Shown: one piece after another, positions 22,453 to 34,120 of the stretch
How the letters are laid out: each line of letters begins with the position of its first letter
Position numbering within the stretch: position 1 is the first letter of the stretch
Assembly (NCBI GenBank): GCA_020744425.1
Contig: JAGMUV010000008.1
Coordinates: 1,054,001-1,118,000, forward strand
From: Dactylonectria macrodidyma
Taxonomy: Eukaryota; Ascomycota; Sordariomycetes; Hypocreales; Nectriaceae
Length of the DNA: 64,000 nt
Reading direction: 5' to 3'
Notes under the pieces: generated by a model
Databases searched by the model: none
Seen by the model: the letters and a program-made list of their open reading frames with translations, nothing else
What the model was told of the DNA's origin: nothing
Position numbers and translations under genes: made by a program

Positions 22453-23235
22453 ATGGATACCAAAATAGGAGTCGAAGCCAAGTTTTCAACAGTCGCTAAA
22501 GTCCTCAATGGTGGCTCCGGCACTTCCAGCGCTATTGCCACTGTCCAAGGGTCTTCTGCCGGCGACGCAGGCGACTCCGAGACCGTTGAGTATGACTTGG
22601 TCGATATCGGAACCAGCAACCGAGCCATTAACTACGCATCGGCTCCAGTCTCTAACAACCGGCAACCCCATCTTCTCATCCCAAGACAACAGATATATCA
22701 CCGACCTCCACATGACCTCTTCGTCCAAGCTCTTCACCCGAACCAAAAAGTTCTGGGAGGGCCAGCCATCCGACTTTCCCCGCGTCATCCTGTCCGACAC
22801 CAGACAGAAGACCTACACCTTGGACTATGGACAAGAGGATTACGGCATGGCCCTCGTCACGTATGTCTGGGAGGACCTCTCTGAGCAAATCATGACCATC
22901 CAGCATTCCCAGGAACTTCTCTTCGTCTTCAAGGAGCAGATCGCCAGAATTATGCGAGACACCAAGTATCCGGACTACGCCGATAATCGCACCCCCGTGA
23001 CGGACGATAATCTCTACATCATCCACTAGCCACTGGATCCATACCACTATCGTGCTTTTCCCCTTGGTTTACAGGTCAGGATAATGACATTGCAGCCATG
23101 TTTTACGCTTTCGAGAAGCTCAACGATACGAGTTCTCGAGTTCTCATCAATAGCGACTGCACCTCGTTCTTTGGTAGCTGGGTTGACGGTGGTCTGCAGG
23201 CAGCTCATAACTCTCTCTCGGATATTTTGGAATAG
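22453..23235 (+). pseudogene. Relic of an L-amino-acid oxidase-type flavin amine oxidase
   Basis: Three frames must be combined to read the protein. The first frame carries DIGTSNRAINYASAP. It shifts near 22662 into GNPIFSSQDNRYITDLHMTSS, TRTKKFWEGQPSDFPRVILS and YTLDYGQEDYGMALVTYVWE. An in-frame TAG interrupts IIH at about 23027, and another shift near 23070 restores GQDNDIAAMFYAFEKLN and FFGSWVDGGLQAA. The last block is the FAD-binding C-terminal motif of flavin amine oxidases. The N-terminal Rossmann dinucleotide motif is missing. At least two frameshifts and one stop make it non-functional. Confidence 0.7.
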
Positions 23236-24083
23236 TTTGGGTCGTTAGACTTAGAGTCTACTCATCTGGCGCCCTCTACCCTTCTTAGCTCTACAATATA
23301 CAAGTGTTAGACGAGCTGATCATGCTAGGCAGACAGAGAATAATATATAATCTCAGAATCCTCGACAGCCATTCTCTGATTCAACTTTTTGCAATTCGCA
23401 CCAGTCTCCATCGCTCATGAAGTGTGGGAAATTGTTGAACAGGAATATCAGGATCTAAAGTTGGAAATCCCTCTGGTAAACAATGCTACCTACTGACACC
23501 GTTTTACTTTCGACTACATAAAGCTTAGGTTATATACACGCCTTGCGATAAACGGTCGCCATGCATGACTAATAAAACTTTACTTGTATGTCTTATATCA
23601 CCGCCACCATTGGCTCTGTGGACTGCTAGACTCTTTGTCCCTTAGTCATCGTGGCTGGCCCAACTCCTCACCACCTTCTTGTTGATTCAATTCTCTCCTC
23701 TCTTTCTTGCAGGTCACAACCACGTGCCAAAATTCCCACTCCTTGGAATTCTAACCATTTTGCCTCTCTTGAGAACACAATAATCTTATTCTTTGTTTTC
23801 CTATAACCCCAGCATTAGCCCAACTTCATTCTCTGTTTGCCAAGCGTTGTCAATCACCCGCGCTTGAGCCAATAATCAGCGCGTCAACCGATAATCCTGA
23901 AAGTAGATATTAGGTCGCGTGTGCCCTACTACAGATAGACCTCGTGGGAGAACCAGTTTTTTTGATCGTCATAATCGGCTCGCTGGCTCTTAGGACCCCA
24001 AAACCCGTCCATTGTGGTGTTATAGGATCCTGATACTCATTGAAAGCCACCCCAACTCCAAACCAGGATTTTCCAGCCAAAGG
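23236..24083. other. Intergenic stretch
   Basis: C/T-rich in places; no gene or repeat recognised. Confidence 0.4.
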
Positions 24084-24908
24084 GACCACACTCACTATCG
24101 CTTAACTACCAGTGACCTTGAGGATGATGTCTTTGATCAAGAAATCTCAGATTTTGATATAAGGGAATGTCAAAAAATGTGCAAACAATGTGAAGACTAT
24201 ACGACCCGCAGACATACGGAGAAAAGGGTGAAGAGAGCGGCGGACCGGAATGCGATTGTTGCTGCTACGAGGATGAAGTATCCGATACTGGGAGCGATGC
24301 GAGTTGCTACCAACAAAGCAACGAAGAGCGTGAGGCTCCGAAGGCGGACCTTATACGTATGAAGAAATTAGCGCAACAAAGGTGCGCTGAGGAGCGAGAA
24401 ATCCAAAGTGAACACCAAGCTACGTACGATGCCGCATACAGAGCTCTCCTAAAAGACAAGAAAGCTGTGTCCATCTCTCTAATAGACAAATGCTTCATCC
24501 TCTACTGCGGCGACTACATCGAGCACTTCTTTCACGAAGATAGCCATACAAAACGCCTTGACTTCGACACAACGGACTCCGAGGGCAAATCACTGCAGTG
24601 CCAAGTTTATCTGACAAGCGGCACCCGGAGTGGATTCCGTCTGTCCGACCGACCACCCTCGCAAGCTCGAGTCCGCTCAAGATTACTACTACAGATTGAC
24701 ATCGACTGGAAATGACCATTGTCAGCAACAAGTACCTAATGTTTAAGGTTTGCCGGGACTTGGTGCACAAGAACTCCGTGAGGGAGCATGAGACATTTCC
24801 AGACACGGTTCCCGCGGAGTTTGGGTTCATCGGCATTTAGAGGACCGCGAAGGAGCAGATGGAAGAAGGAAAGAGGAAGAGAAAGCGTGCTTACTCGCCA
24901 AACGCAAA
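24084..24908 (+). pseudogene. Relic of an unidentified fungal gene
   Basis: Coherent protein-like sense hops between frames. It starts with DLEDDVFDQEISDFDIRECQ, then from about 24195 shifts to ECDCCCYEDEVSDTGSDA and the charged AEEREIQSEHQATYDAAY. From the ATG at 24712 it reads NKYLMFKVCRDLVHKNSVRE and FPDTVPAEFGFIGI, then an in-frame TAG (24838-24840) before a Lys/Arg-rich TAKEQMEEGKRKRKR stretch. The pattern of two or more shifts plus a stop indicates decay rather than introns. I do not recognise the family; acidic and coiled segments suggest a cytosolic or nuclear protein. Confidence 0.5.
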
Positions 24909-26398
24909 GTATCGTGTTTGAACCAACTTTGTTCTATGGTCCATTGGTAGTAGCTGAGGAGGTGGGGGTTGTTAATTTATCAGCACACACTCCGTAGTTG
25001 GGGAGTCTTGTACTAGTCTTTATCGTTTCAGGTGGCATTTTGCTAGCAACAACACCAGAATTGCGGCTCTTTGGACCAACAAGGGTAGGCATGCTGAAGG
25101 GACTGCACGTGCAGCAATCGCTATATTTGGATCACTGACAAGCTTTCCAACGGTACCAATCGGGGAAAAGATGCAGGATGAGCTCACATGGCGTTCCGCC
25201 CGTGTCGGAGTTAGATGCGATATGTCCAGATGAACTAGGGGAGATGGCAGCGATGACCACGGGATCTCGGGTCCGCGGGCTCGGGACGCAGATAAGATGT
25301 CACTTTGATCGACAATCTCCCACGATCTGAATCCCGATATGAATAATACGGTCTGAGCCAGTCCCTATGATTTCAAAGCAATCCCTACGGCATTCGCAAG
25401 GTCGGGGGCAAATACCGGTCCTTATGCCACCCGAACTCCGTTTCAAACAAGCATATTGTCCGCGGAGCGGCGATTAGAAAGGACGCTAAGAAAAGAAGCC
25501 TCGGCTTGACAGGGGTTAGATTTTTTTCTTACATGACGTTTTCAAGTTTTTCTCAGTCCGGAGATCGCCGAGACCGGTACCGAGGCCGGCCGAAAGAGGA
25601 AATTCGACAACGGTCATTGACCGGGGGGGTTAAGCTTGCTCGGGATGCCGTTTCGGCGCCGGTTGAAACAGTCTCTACTAATGCTTAGCATTTTGTTCAT
25701 ATTTACAGATTCATGTTTTACTGCTTCATTTGGTCGTGTGAAACACGTCAGTCTTGAACACGAGATAGAGAAATTGATTTATTTGCATTTATTTTAGCAA
25801 TATAGAAACATCCCCACCAACACCAACGGAGTTTGTAGCTTTCCGCGGACTTTTGTATGCAAGGGTACCGCCCACTGCAATCTACAAACCCCTGCACTAT
25901 CGACTCTCATCTTATGTACCTGTAGTCGATTGGGTGAAACCCGTGTGTCCCCATTACTCAGTGGAACGGTATTCATCACCCTTCTAGAATCATTACGGCC
26001 GAGTGTCCGACAGCTATGGCCGGCTGGTATTGCAGCTAAAATGCACATCCCAGCTCCATGAGTAATCTCAGCCAATCCCTTCGCTGCATCAAGGCCGGGG
26101 TCGGGGTGCTGAAGAGTCCGTCGCCATCGCTGAAGACGGCCGAATGCCGCGAAACGAACCCTGTCGACGTCATCGTATCGGCCGAGGGATGGATGGGAGA
26201 TGATATTAAAGAGATCCGAGAGTACGTCCATGTGCAGATTTTTAAAAACAGGAGAAAGACATCGATCAACTCGAGACTTTTCTACACCCGAGACATTACA
26301 ACCCACGATTCGAAATCCGTCTGGTATTCTACACTCGCCACTACGAGACCGATCGAAATAATTCCACAACCCTAGCTACACAAAGACTGCCACCAATA
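24909..26398. other. Intergenic region before the MFS exporter
   Basis: About 1.5 kb. A 190-codon open frame on the minus strand (25794-26369) lacks an ATG start and family resemblance and was rejected. The last few hundred bases are presumably the exporter promoter. Confidence 0.4.
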
Positions 26399-28183
26399 AT
26401 GGCGTCAGAAAAACCCCCCCAACTGGACGGCGAGCCAGTCCAGCACACAACAAAAATCCCCTACTGGCGATTAGTCGCCGACCAGGCCGGCGTCACCACC
26501 GATGTTGTCAACTACCAATACAAGGGCGCTGGCACAGAGTCAGATCCCTATCTAGTGGTCTTCATCCCCAACGACCCCCGAAACCCGATGCTCTTCAGCG
26601 ACGTCAAGAAATGGTTCATCACCATGACCGTCGCCATCGCCACCTTGGCCGTCGCCCTCGTCTCATCGGCATTTACCGGTGGCATGGCCGAGATCATGAT
26701 GGAGTTTCACATCAGTCAAGAGGTTGCCACGCTGGGCGTCTCGCTGTTCGTGCTCGGTTTTGCCATTGGTCCTTTGCTGTGGGCGCCTCTGAGCGAGCTG
26801 TTTGGGCGCCAAGTTCTCTTCATTGGAACATATGCTGCTCTTACGGCCTTCAACGCTGGTTGCGCAGGCGCTCAGAATCCCGAGACGCTGATCATCCTTC
26901 GCTTCATGGCCGGCGCCTTTGGCTCGTCGCCTCTGACCAACGCCGGCGGTGTCATCGCGGACATGTTCCCAGCCTCACAGCGAGGCCTCGCCATGGCTCT
27001 CTTCGCCGCCGCTCCCTTCCTCGGTCCTGTTCTTGGCCCCATCATCGGCGGCTTCTTGGGCATGACGGAGGGATGGCGCTGGGTCATGGGCTTCCTGGCC
27101 ATCTTCTCGGGCGCCCTCTTGATCATCGGAGCACTGCTCGTCCCCGAGACGTACGCCCCCGTCATCCTCCGCAAGCGAGCTCTGCAGCTGTCCAAGACGA
27201 CGGGCAAGCACTACGTCAGCTCCATCGATCACCAGCGGGGCAAGATTACGCTCGGCAACGCCATGAAGACGGCTTTGCTCCGTCCTTGGATTCTGCTGTT
27301 CAAGGAGCCCATCGTTCTGCTGCTGTCCATTTACATGGCCATCATCTATGGCACCCTTTACATGCTCTTCGCCGCCTTCCCCATCGTCTACCAACAGAAC
27401 CGCGGCTGGAACCAGGGCGTCGGCGGCCTCTCATTCCTCGGCATCATGGTTGGCATGCTGTTCGCCATTGCCTACACCATTCCCTCCAACAAGCGATACA
27501 TCAAGATTGAGCAAGAACACGGCGGCTTTGCTCCTCCTGAGGCGCGCCTTTACGCGGCCATGATTGGATCCATTGCACTCCCCATCGGTCTCTTTTGGTT
27601 TGCCTGGACCAACTCGCCTTCCGTCCACTGGATGGCTAGCATTGCAGCTGGCGTTCCCTTTGGTTTCGGAATGGTCCTGGTGTTTTTGAGCATCATGAAC
27701 TACCTCATCGACTCCTACACCATTTTTGCCGCCTCCGTCCTGGCCGCCAACTCTGTTCTTCGATCCCTCTTCGGAGCAGCATTCCCTCTCTTCACGTCTC
27801 AAATGTACGACAACCTGGGCATTCACTGGGCCTCCACAGTCCCTGCCTTCCTAGCACTCGCATGCGTTCCTTTCCCATTCCTCTTCTACAAGTACGGCCC
27901 GGCCATTCGATCCAAGTGCAAGTTTGCAGCCCAGTCAGCCGCCTTCATGCGAAACCTGCAAGAGAGCCAAGACTCTTCCGATGAGACAGAAAAGGCCGAC
28001 GAGCAGACTGCTCAACCTGAGGCTGAGCTGGACGATGATGACTCTACCGTGGCTGACGAGCCCACATTTGCCGCCATTCGCTCTCGCGCATCGACCGCTG
28101 GCGCAGCATCAATTCGCCGCAAGTCGTACGACGGCAACCCCTACGATATCGACCGGGTGAACACCAGGGAATCGTTTGCCTAA
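26399..28183 (+). CDS. MFS transporter, DHA1 family (polyamine/multidrug exporter type)
   Basis: An intronless 594-residue protein. Its N-terminal cytosolic segment of about 75 residues contains NDPRNPMLFSDVKKW, a signature of TPO1/FLU1-like DHA1 drug:H+ antiporters. Twelve membrane segments follow. Motif A is present as GPLLWAPLSELFGRQ and the antiporter motif C as APFLGPVLGPIIGG. Other family marks are PASQRGLAMALFA, GWRWVMGFLAIFSG and VPETYAPVILRKRA. The C-terminal tail is acidic, rich in Ser, Glu and Asp. Location is expected at the plasma membrane. The substrate is not readable; exporters of this group handle polyamines, azoles and other xenobiotics. The ATG at 26399 is the first of the frame. 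The gene is intact. Confidence 0.92.
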   Translation: MASEKPPQLDGEPVQHTTKIPYWRLVADQAGVTTDVVNYQYKGAGTESDPYLVVFIPNDPRNPMLFSDVKKWFITMTVAIATLAVALVSSAFTGGMAEIMMEFHISQEVATLGVSLFVLGFAIGPLLWAPLSELFGRQVLFIGTYAALTAFNAGCAGAQNPETLIILRFMAGAFGSSPLTNAGGVIADMFPASQRGLAMALFAAAPFLGPVLGPIIGGFLGMTEGWRWVMGFLAIFSGALLIIGALLVPETYAPVILRKRALQLSKTTGKHYVSSIDHQRGKITLGNAMKTALLRPWILLFKEPIVLLLSIYMAIIYGTLYMLFAAFPIVYQQNRGWNQGVGGLSFLGIMVGMLFAIAYTIPSNKRYIKIEQEHGGFAPPEARLYAAMIGSIALPIGLFWFAWTNSPSVHWMASIAAGVPFGFGMVLVFLSIMNYLIDSYTIFAASVLAANSVLRSLFGAAFPLFTSQMYDNLGIHWASTVPAFLALACVPFPFLFYKYGPAIRSKCKFAAQSAAFMRNLQESQDSSDETEKADEQTAQPEAELDDDDSTVADEPTFAAIRSRASTAGAASIRRKSYDGNPYDIDRVNTRESFA

Positions 28184-29111
28184 TTGTTAAAGAAAAAAAA
28201 GAGAGACGAGAATTCTATACAAAAAGCTTTGATACCAATGTAAATATGGGACGGTGGGATAGCATTTGACCGAGACACAAAAAATGGTGGCTGGCCTTAT
28301 AAGCGTTTAATACTATAGACTTTAGTTTCATCTTTTAGATGGAAAGCAAACTTATGATAACACGAATCAATTCAAAACATTCGCAAGTCCCGGTAGTGAT
28401 TTTATTTGTGAACTAGAAACCCGGGTAGCACTCTGAGTACATGTCCAACGCAATTGATTTGTTCAGTGAATTATAGTTCTAGTAAAGTGATGGTGTAGCT
28501 AGCATAGCGCTGACAAAGCTATGCCTTGTGATGGATTTGTTACTTAGATAGAACCATCAAGCAGCGATATAAGTCAGACAATAGCAAATAGCTATTCGGA
28601 GTTTGTCAACAAAGATTGACGGGGTTCTGATTCCGGAATCAATAATTTATATTTTTCGCTTCCGGATACATCTTAGTGACATTCATGACTTGGTTCCGCA
28701 ATATTCACTTGGCCTCCCGCTATGCTTAACCTCAGTGGAAGGACATTGACTGGTGACGTGGTAACTTCAGGCTCAGGACAGGCTACATTTACTGTAAATT
28801 CGTTGATGATTCTCTCTTCCAAGCGTAAAAAAAAAAGCCTTCGAAAGGAAAGCTCATGATTGTCTAAGCACTCAAGGATGAACTGAGCTAACCTACTAGT
28901 GTTGCGCCTACCCGGCTGCCTTCCGCCTACACCATCGGGGTGGAACATGAAAGTATTCGAGACTGGTAGATCCCGCGTCAACAGAACGTTGTTTGAACTC
29001 AATCATGTATATCATTTAATTGCATAATCTTGGCTTATCTTGCCACCCATGGCACATTCCCAAAAACGCCGCTCGATACTAGACTCTATAGGATGGAGGA
29101 CAACGGTAGAT
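28184..29111. other. Convergent intergenic region
   Basis: Between the 3' ends of the exporter and the glycine-rich gene. A 109-codon minus-strand frame (28673-29002) starts only at TTG and has no resemblance to known proteins. Nothing else seen. Confidence 0.4.
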
Positions 29112-29999
29112 TTACCATCGAGGGCCTCCGCCGTGGCCTCCAGGACCGCCATGGCCACCTGGGCCACCGTAGCCGCCGCCTCCATGAGGACCGCCATATC
29201 CTCCGGGGCCTCCGGGACCGCCTGGGCCTCCGTATCCGCCAGGACCGCCGCCGGGGCCGCCATGGTGTCCGCCGTAACCTCCGTGGTCACCTCCGTAACC
29301 GCCGGGTCCGCCGGGTCCACCGCCGCCGTGGTGAGGAGGACCGCCGTGGGGGCCACCGCGCTCACCATGAGGTCCGCCTCGCTCGCCGTGAGGAGGGCCA
29401 CCGTGTCGGCGACGGTCGTCTTCGGAGTCGGAATCGCTGCTCGAGGTCGAGTCTCCGCTGTAGTTCCGGGGGCGGCCGTCTCTATGCTCCTTCTTGTTCT
29501 TCTTGTGCCTAAAATGTGTTAGTCGCTGGCGAGGGGGAAATAAGCCAGAAAGGAACTCACTTCTTGAACTTGTGCTCTACAAAGTTGGCACCGATAGCAC
29601 CGGCAATGGCACCGGCGGCACTGCCCAGGAAGCCACCTCCAGCTTTGTGTGCAGCCCATCCGGCAGCTCCTCCGCCGACTAGAGTCGCTCCGAGGCCTCG
29701 CTCGCCATCAGGGCCTTGCTGGCCGTCGCCGCCGGGGTAGGCTTGAGCGCTACCATATTGTCCGCCCTGCTGTTGTTGTTGGTAGGAGTTGTTGTTGTCG
29801 TAGCCTCGCTGGTCGGGGTATGACTGGTTTTGCTGTTTGAAGATATGTTAGAGATTGGAATGCCTTCGTATGATGTAGTGATTTCCCCTCATACCTGCTG
29901 GTTGTAGCCCTGCTGCTGGTTGTTGCTGTTGTAGCCCTGGTTATTGTAGCCCTGGTTGCCGCCGCCACTGCCGCCGCCGTAGTAATCTTGAGCAGACAT
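29112..29999 (-). CDS. Glycine-rich protein with a glycine-zipper segment
   Basis: Exons 29999-29895, 29832-29561 and 29508-29112 (introns 62 and 52 bp, GT-AG) encode 257 residues. The N-terminal ~75 residues are Gln/Asn/Gly/Tyr-rich, of a prion-like composition. Residues ~75-122 hold a glycine zipper (GLGATLVGGGAAGWAAHK, then GGFLGSAAGAIAGAIGANF) that could insert in or pack against a membrane. A Lys/His run follows (KFKKHKKNKK), then an acidic Ser/Asp patch. The last ~100 residues are repeats of Gly-Gly-Pro, Gly-Gly-Tyr and His-Gly-Gly. This architecture is known from fungal glycine-zipper proteins of unknown function. The low-complexity ends suggest self-association or phase separation. 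The gene is intact. Confidence 0.85.
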
Positions 30000-31542
30000 G
30001 ATGTGTATGATTGGGTATCGGATGAATTCGGAATTGGTGTATGTTGTATCTGTATGTGTATGAATTGATGGGAAAAAGCGGAATTAGGTTTAACGAGAAT
30101 ACCCTCGTCCTTTAATACAAAGCACGTCGTCATTTGTCATCGAGCTCTACAACTCTTCTTTGGTACTGTAGCTTTCGCTAGCTTCACTTCGCGTCATGTC
30201 AGTGGCGCAGGCGTACGCGGAGACTCCACACTTGGCGTCGGCTACATCGGCATCGGCCAGTGCGAAGGCCAAGAGAAGATTCAAGAATGTGGCTCGGCAT
30301 TCTAAGACCTCGTCCAAGCTCACCCAATATGAGCCACTTCTACCGGATCTTCGGCGTGGCTGAGACGGTCGGATCCAAAGAGCCAAGAACCCAAGAACCA
30401 CTACGCGGGGCCGAATCCATCATGCTGAGCCTTGGGTCTCCGCCTTTCTCTCTTGGCTGGTGGTTGAGGAACACGCGGCTTCATCAATATTGTACGTAGC
30501 AACACCTATTCGAAGCTGAGAGCCCCCGTCGGCCATGCCGAGATATCCCACACTTGCCAAGTATTCACATATGCCAAGCATTGCCATTTCGCTGTTACGC
30601 ACATGATGCATGCCCTGATCGCGTCATTGTCATTTGGCGGTAAGCCATTTGCGTCGTCAAGTCGTTTGTCCATTCTCAGCTGATGCGGAACACCTAAACG
30701 CGGGGATTCCGGTCTCATCAATTGACTCATTCTCAAAGCATCTACGGACTACGGATTCGGGAATGGCAATGTTTAAACCTTGATGGGCATGTGCCAAACT
30801 CTGATGACGTAGCCCACATTTATATACGAGCTACCCTATAGTTGCACGCCTCGGATTCGCTATATCTCCAGACACCAAGTGAAGATGCAATCGTCCGAGC
30901 GAAATTAGATTCTCGATCTTCAATTATCCCATACTCATGCAGAAGCTTTACGCGGAACCGAAAGCGACCCATAACCCTACAACAGATAGCCAAGCTGAAA
31001 GTAGGATTAAGCTCAACATGTGCCTTGCATCCTCCATCGGCGCATCCGTAGTAGATCGCGGGAATAACCCATGACTACCGGCTTCATGGGTATTTATCAA
31101 GAGACCCATGCTAAATACGATCTTCAAGAACGCGTTTGTGGCGGAACCTACGTCATCCAAGGCAGAGTTGCACTGCCCCAAAGCCATGCTTATTCTGTCA
31201 GACAGCCCCATGACTTAGATAACCCGCCTTACCAATTGAGCCTCACGGACTTATTGACAGACGACTCCGTTATGATCACACGAGGATTATTCTATGCGAT
31301 GGGCATATTCTAAATTTTGTTACTCGCTGATGTTGGCTTTCATTTAAATCTATGAGGAGGGCTACTCAGATCAAAAAGAATTGTCGAAGACTCGACGATA
31401 TTGCCCATCAGCCACAGTGATCAGACATTTCATGAAGAGGGATGATTCGAAATAGCGACAATAACGTATATACGTCATACGCCCCTCACTATCAATTTTT
31501 TTTGTTGTCTTTAACACCATCTAAATTATATTGGCAACCTTC
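30000..31542. other. Intergenic region upstream of the glycine-zipper gene
   Basis: About 1.5 kb. Several open frames of 60-90 codons occur on both strands, but none has an ATG in context plus family resemblance. The part adjoining 29999 is the presumed promoter. Confidence 0.4.
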
Positions 31543-33585
31543 CTATGACACAGATTGTAACTCAATCCCGCTCTTTGTTTTCCGTAGTCCAATCGCTACC
31601 TTCTTCAAGGCCTCTTCATCCATCACCTTGTTGTCGATCTGGTTCCTCGACCTGTTATCGAAACCGTAAATGAAGGCATTGAGAGGATCCGCCTTGAGAG
31701 TGGGTAGACGGAGCATCTCGGACTCAATCACGACATTGGCAGCAAATAAAACACCTCCAAGAACCATCGCAATAGGCGCGACAAGGAAGGCCCAGCGAAC
31801 CTTGACCAAAATCACCCACTGCTCAGCAATGCCATGGACTTTTCTAGCCCGAATTTCTCCTATTCGGTACGTCAACAAGCGAGCTGCGTTGTCGAATGCA
31901 GCCGTCATGTTTGTCGCGTCTCCCAACATGTTGTTGATCGACTCAACCACGCCTTGATTCATCCCCCACATTGTCGCCTGGATAGCTTCCTGCGTGATGA
32001 TGAAGCTGCGCTGAACTTTGTTGGGGATTGTCGCGTCCCCATCGATGAGTATTAGTTTTAGATCGCTTCTTTCCACATACTCGCAACCTGGAGTATGCTC
32101 TAATGCATGTAAGGGAGCGAGCGAGTTACGCACGTCGGAGTTAATCTGCTGGATCATCGTTTCGTTTCCTGATGCTTCAGGATCTTGAATGAACGGCCGC
32201 CACGAATCCGATTCCCGCGCATACGATGTGGGCATTTGTCGTGGATCTAATTTGCCATTTATCATTATTGGCTTGTATGTCTTGACGCAATATGACATGG
32301 CACATTCGGTGGCCTGGATCTCGGCGTCTTCCCATGGTACGTCGCCGGCCCAATACTCTGCTGGAGCGTGAATTAATGCAAAGGCTGCCATGAGGGTGTC
32401 TGCACCATGGAATAAGACTGTATCCTGTGGCTGGAAAGCTATGGCGAGCTCTGACTTGGTGAGCCGGCAACTGCTCTCGTTCGAGTAATTACGTTGCCTC
32501 CACGGAAGACTAGGTTCGATTTGTTGAATCCGTAGTCAAGGCCGTACTGGGTTATGTTAACCAACTCCGAGGTAGCACTGCCACAACTGTTGTTCCCATT
32601 GAGTTCATGCTCTTATTGAGGTAGCTCGAAATATCTTGGCAAGAATTGCAGATACCCAATGTTGAGTAAGCAGGCCAGGTACAATTCCCAGTCTGACAGG
32701 CTGTGGCAGCAGTGTCTGAATCCTTTATGGCGGACATGCTGGAAAATCCAATCTGGGCTGTGGATATGATGTTGACATCTGGATAGAGGGGCATGCAGCC
32801 GTCTAATTTGACATCGTCATAAACGGTTTGGATTGGACGATATTCCGAGAATGGCCAACAGGATGCGTCGAGGCCCGTAAAATAGACGCATTAGAATATG
32901 ACACAATGCGATTCTTACCATCGTAAATGATTACGCCCTGTATAAAGGGGTCGACGATGAGCAGTCCCAGAGTGATCAGAGCGCCAAATGATGCCCAGTG
33001 CCTAGTATACTGCATTTGCGTCGAATAACACCAGGGAATAGTAATATTTGCTCAACGGAGCTTGAGTTCCTAAAGCAGTGATAGACTGCCCAACGGACCG
33101 CGGCCAGCCTCCTCCACTGCGATGAAAGAAGACAAGGGACCCTGGCGCTTGAAAAACCAAAACCACTTGGTCTGAGAGAGAGCAGCGCCGACGACGAAAG
33201 CAAAGGGAGCTTTGATGGCAACCGCCAGGATGGATGCGGCGGTGTTTAGCGAAATTGGCAGCACCCATGTTGAGAGCGGTTTTCCATCTTGTGAGGCAAG
33301 TAAAACGATGGGCGCTATGAGCGAGAGAACGCTAGTTAGGGAAGCAATAGTTTCCAAGTTCCAAGTCCGATTCCATTTCTTCTGGCAGACGGATTTGGGC
33401 CGCGATGGGGTGAGAGAAAATGCGGCGCTCTGGGGAACTGCAGAAGTCGCCCTCCAGATGAGCGGTTCTGAGGGACGAGGAGGTGATTGGGTACAGTTAG
33501 TGCCATCTTCTTGGCAGTTGAACGTATCAACATGGCCCGATGCTGGTGGAATCTGTAGTAGGCCATGGTCGGACGCATCTGACAT
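31543..33585 (-). pseudogene. Decayed DUF3176 membrane-protein gene
   Basis: The start at 33585 opens a normal DUF3176 N-terminus with helices around LTSVLSLIAPIVLL and AAGRGPLGSLSLL-type family text (EEAGRGPLGSLSLL). The next codon is TAG (33072-33070) where the family has Trp. The following intron lacks a GT donor (CCG|TTGAGC), yet its product HWASFGALITLGLLIVDP follows. Another intron (32918-32803) is normal. Further on, frame changes are needed near 32607 (ISSYLNKS to ELNGNNSCGSATSE) and near 32500 to reach the intact 3' frame (from about 32520 down to 31543). That last frame carries YWAGDVPWEDAEIQATECA, YCVKTYKPI and a final transmembrane segment. Stop, splice loss and two shifts mean it is not functional as a whole. 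Confidence 0.75.
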
Positions 33586-34120
33586 TTTCGGGAATTATAT
33601 AGGCAAAGGTGCTGAGAGAATGCAAGTATTGGGTACTTGCAAAAAAATTAGGGCAAGGACCAGGGAGACGGGCCATATGGATATGTATGTACGACTTGCA
33701 TTTCATTGCTATCATGCGACTTCTTTCAGCTTCAAGCCCCCAACGTCAGCCAAGTCCTCACCACCGCGTGTCAGCACGGGATTGGCCGCCTGATGAGGGC
33801 AACTGTGTAAAAATTGGGTTTCGAAAATGTTGAAATTGTGAAAACAACTTTTCCCCTTTTACTCCGTGATAGCAGTAACTCGCCCTTGATGGAGTAGAGA
33901 GCCAATTCAGCCGCAAAAAGACAAAACATACGTAGCACGTGACTTAAAACGGATAGCTCTGTTTGTGCCTTCTCCTGCGCAAACTCGGCTTCGACTTCGC
34001 TATCATCGCTACCTAGGCGTATATAGAGGCCGCATTAGTCGTGCTCAGTTGGCTCGGCCTCTCTACCAAACCCCCGAATCAGGGTGAGAAAACTAGACTG
34101 CTTAGAGGTCCCTAATAAAT
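33586..34120. other. Intergenic region with R1 repeat copy
   Basis: It contains the divergent 5' regions of the DUF3176 relic and the NACHT gene, plus R1 copy 5 at 33861-33900. No gene seen. Confidence 0.4.
33861..33900 (+). repeat. Dispersed repeat family R1, copy 5
   Basis: TACTCCGTGATAGCAGTAAC is followed by TCGCCCTTGATGGAGTAGA. It shares the AGCA-AACTCGCCCTTGAT core with the other copies. A GCAACTGTG block 60 bp upstream may extend it. Confidence 0.5.

Noticed and set aside
25794..26369. 191-codon minus-strand open frame before the MFS exporter
   Set aside because: Begins with TTG, has no family resemblance, and lies in the exporter promoter; probably chance.
26058..26375. 105-codon plus-strand ORF ending 23 bp before the exporter ATG
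   Set aside because: No family resemblance, overlaps the presumed promoter, and no evidence of a real upstream gene.
26611..27510. Long plus-strand frame inside the DHA1 exporter
   Set aside because: His/Arg-rich shadow of the transporter's codon bias; it starts at a non-ATG codon in the wrong frame.
28673..29002. 109-codon minus-strand frame
   Set aside because: TTG start and no resemblance to known proteins; sits in a convergent intergenic space.
29012..29522. Ala/Thr- and Arg-rich frames across the glycine-rich gene
   Set aside because: Alternative readings of the GGN repeat tail; the spliced minus-strand model explains the sequence.
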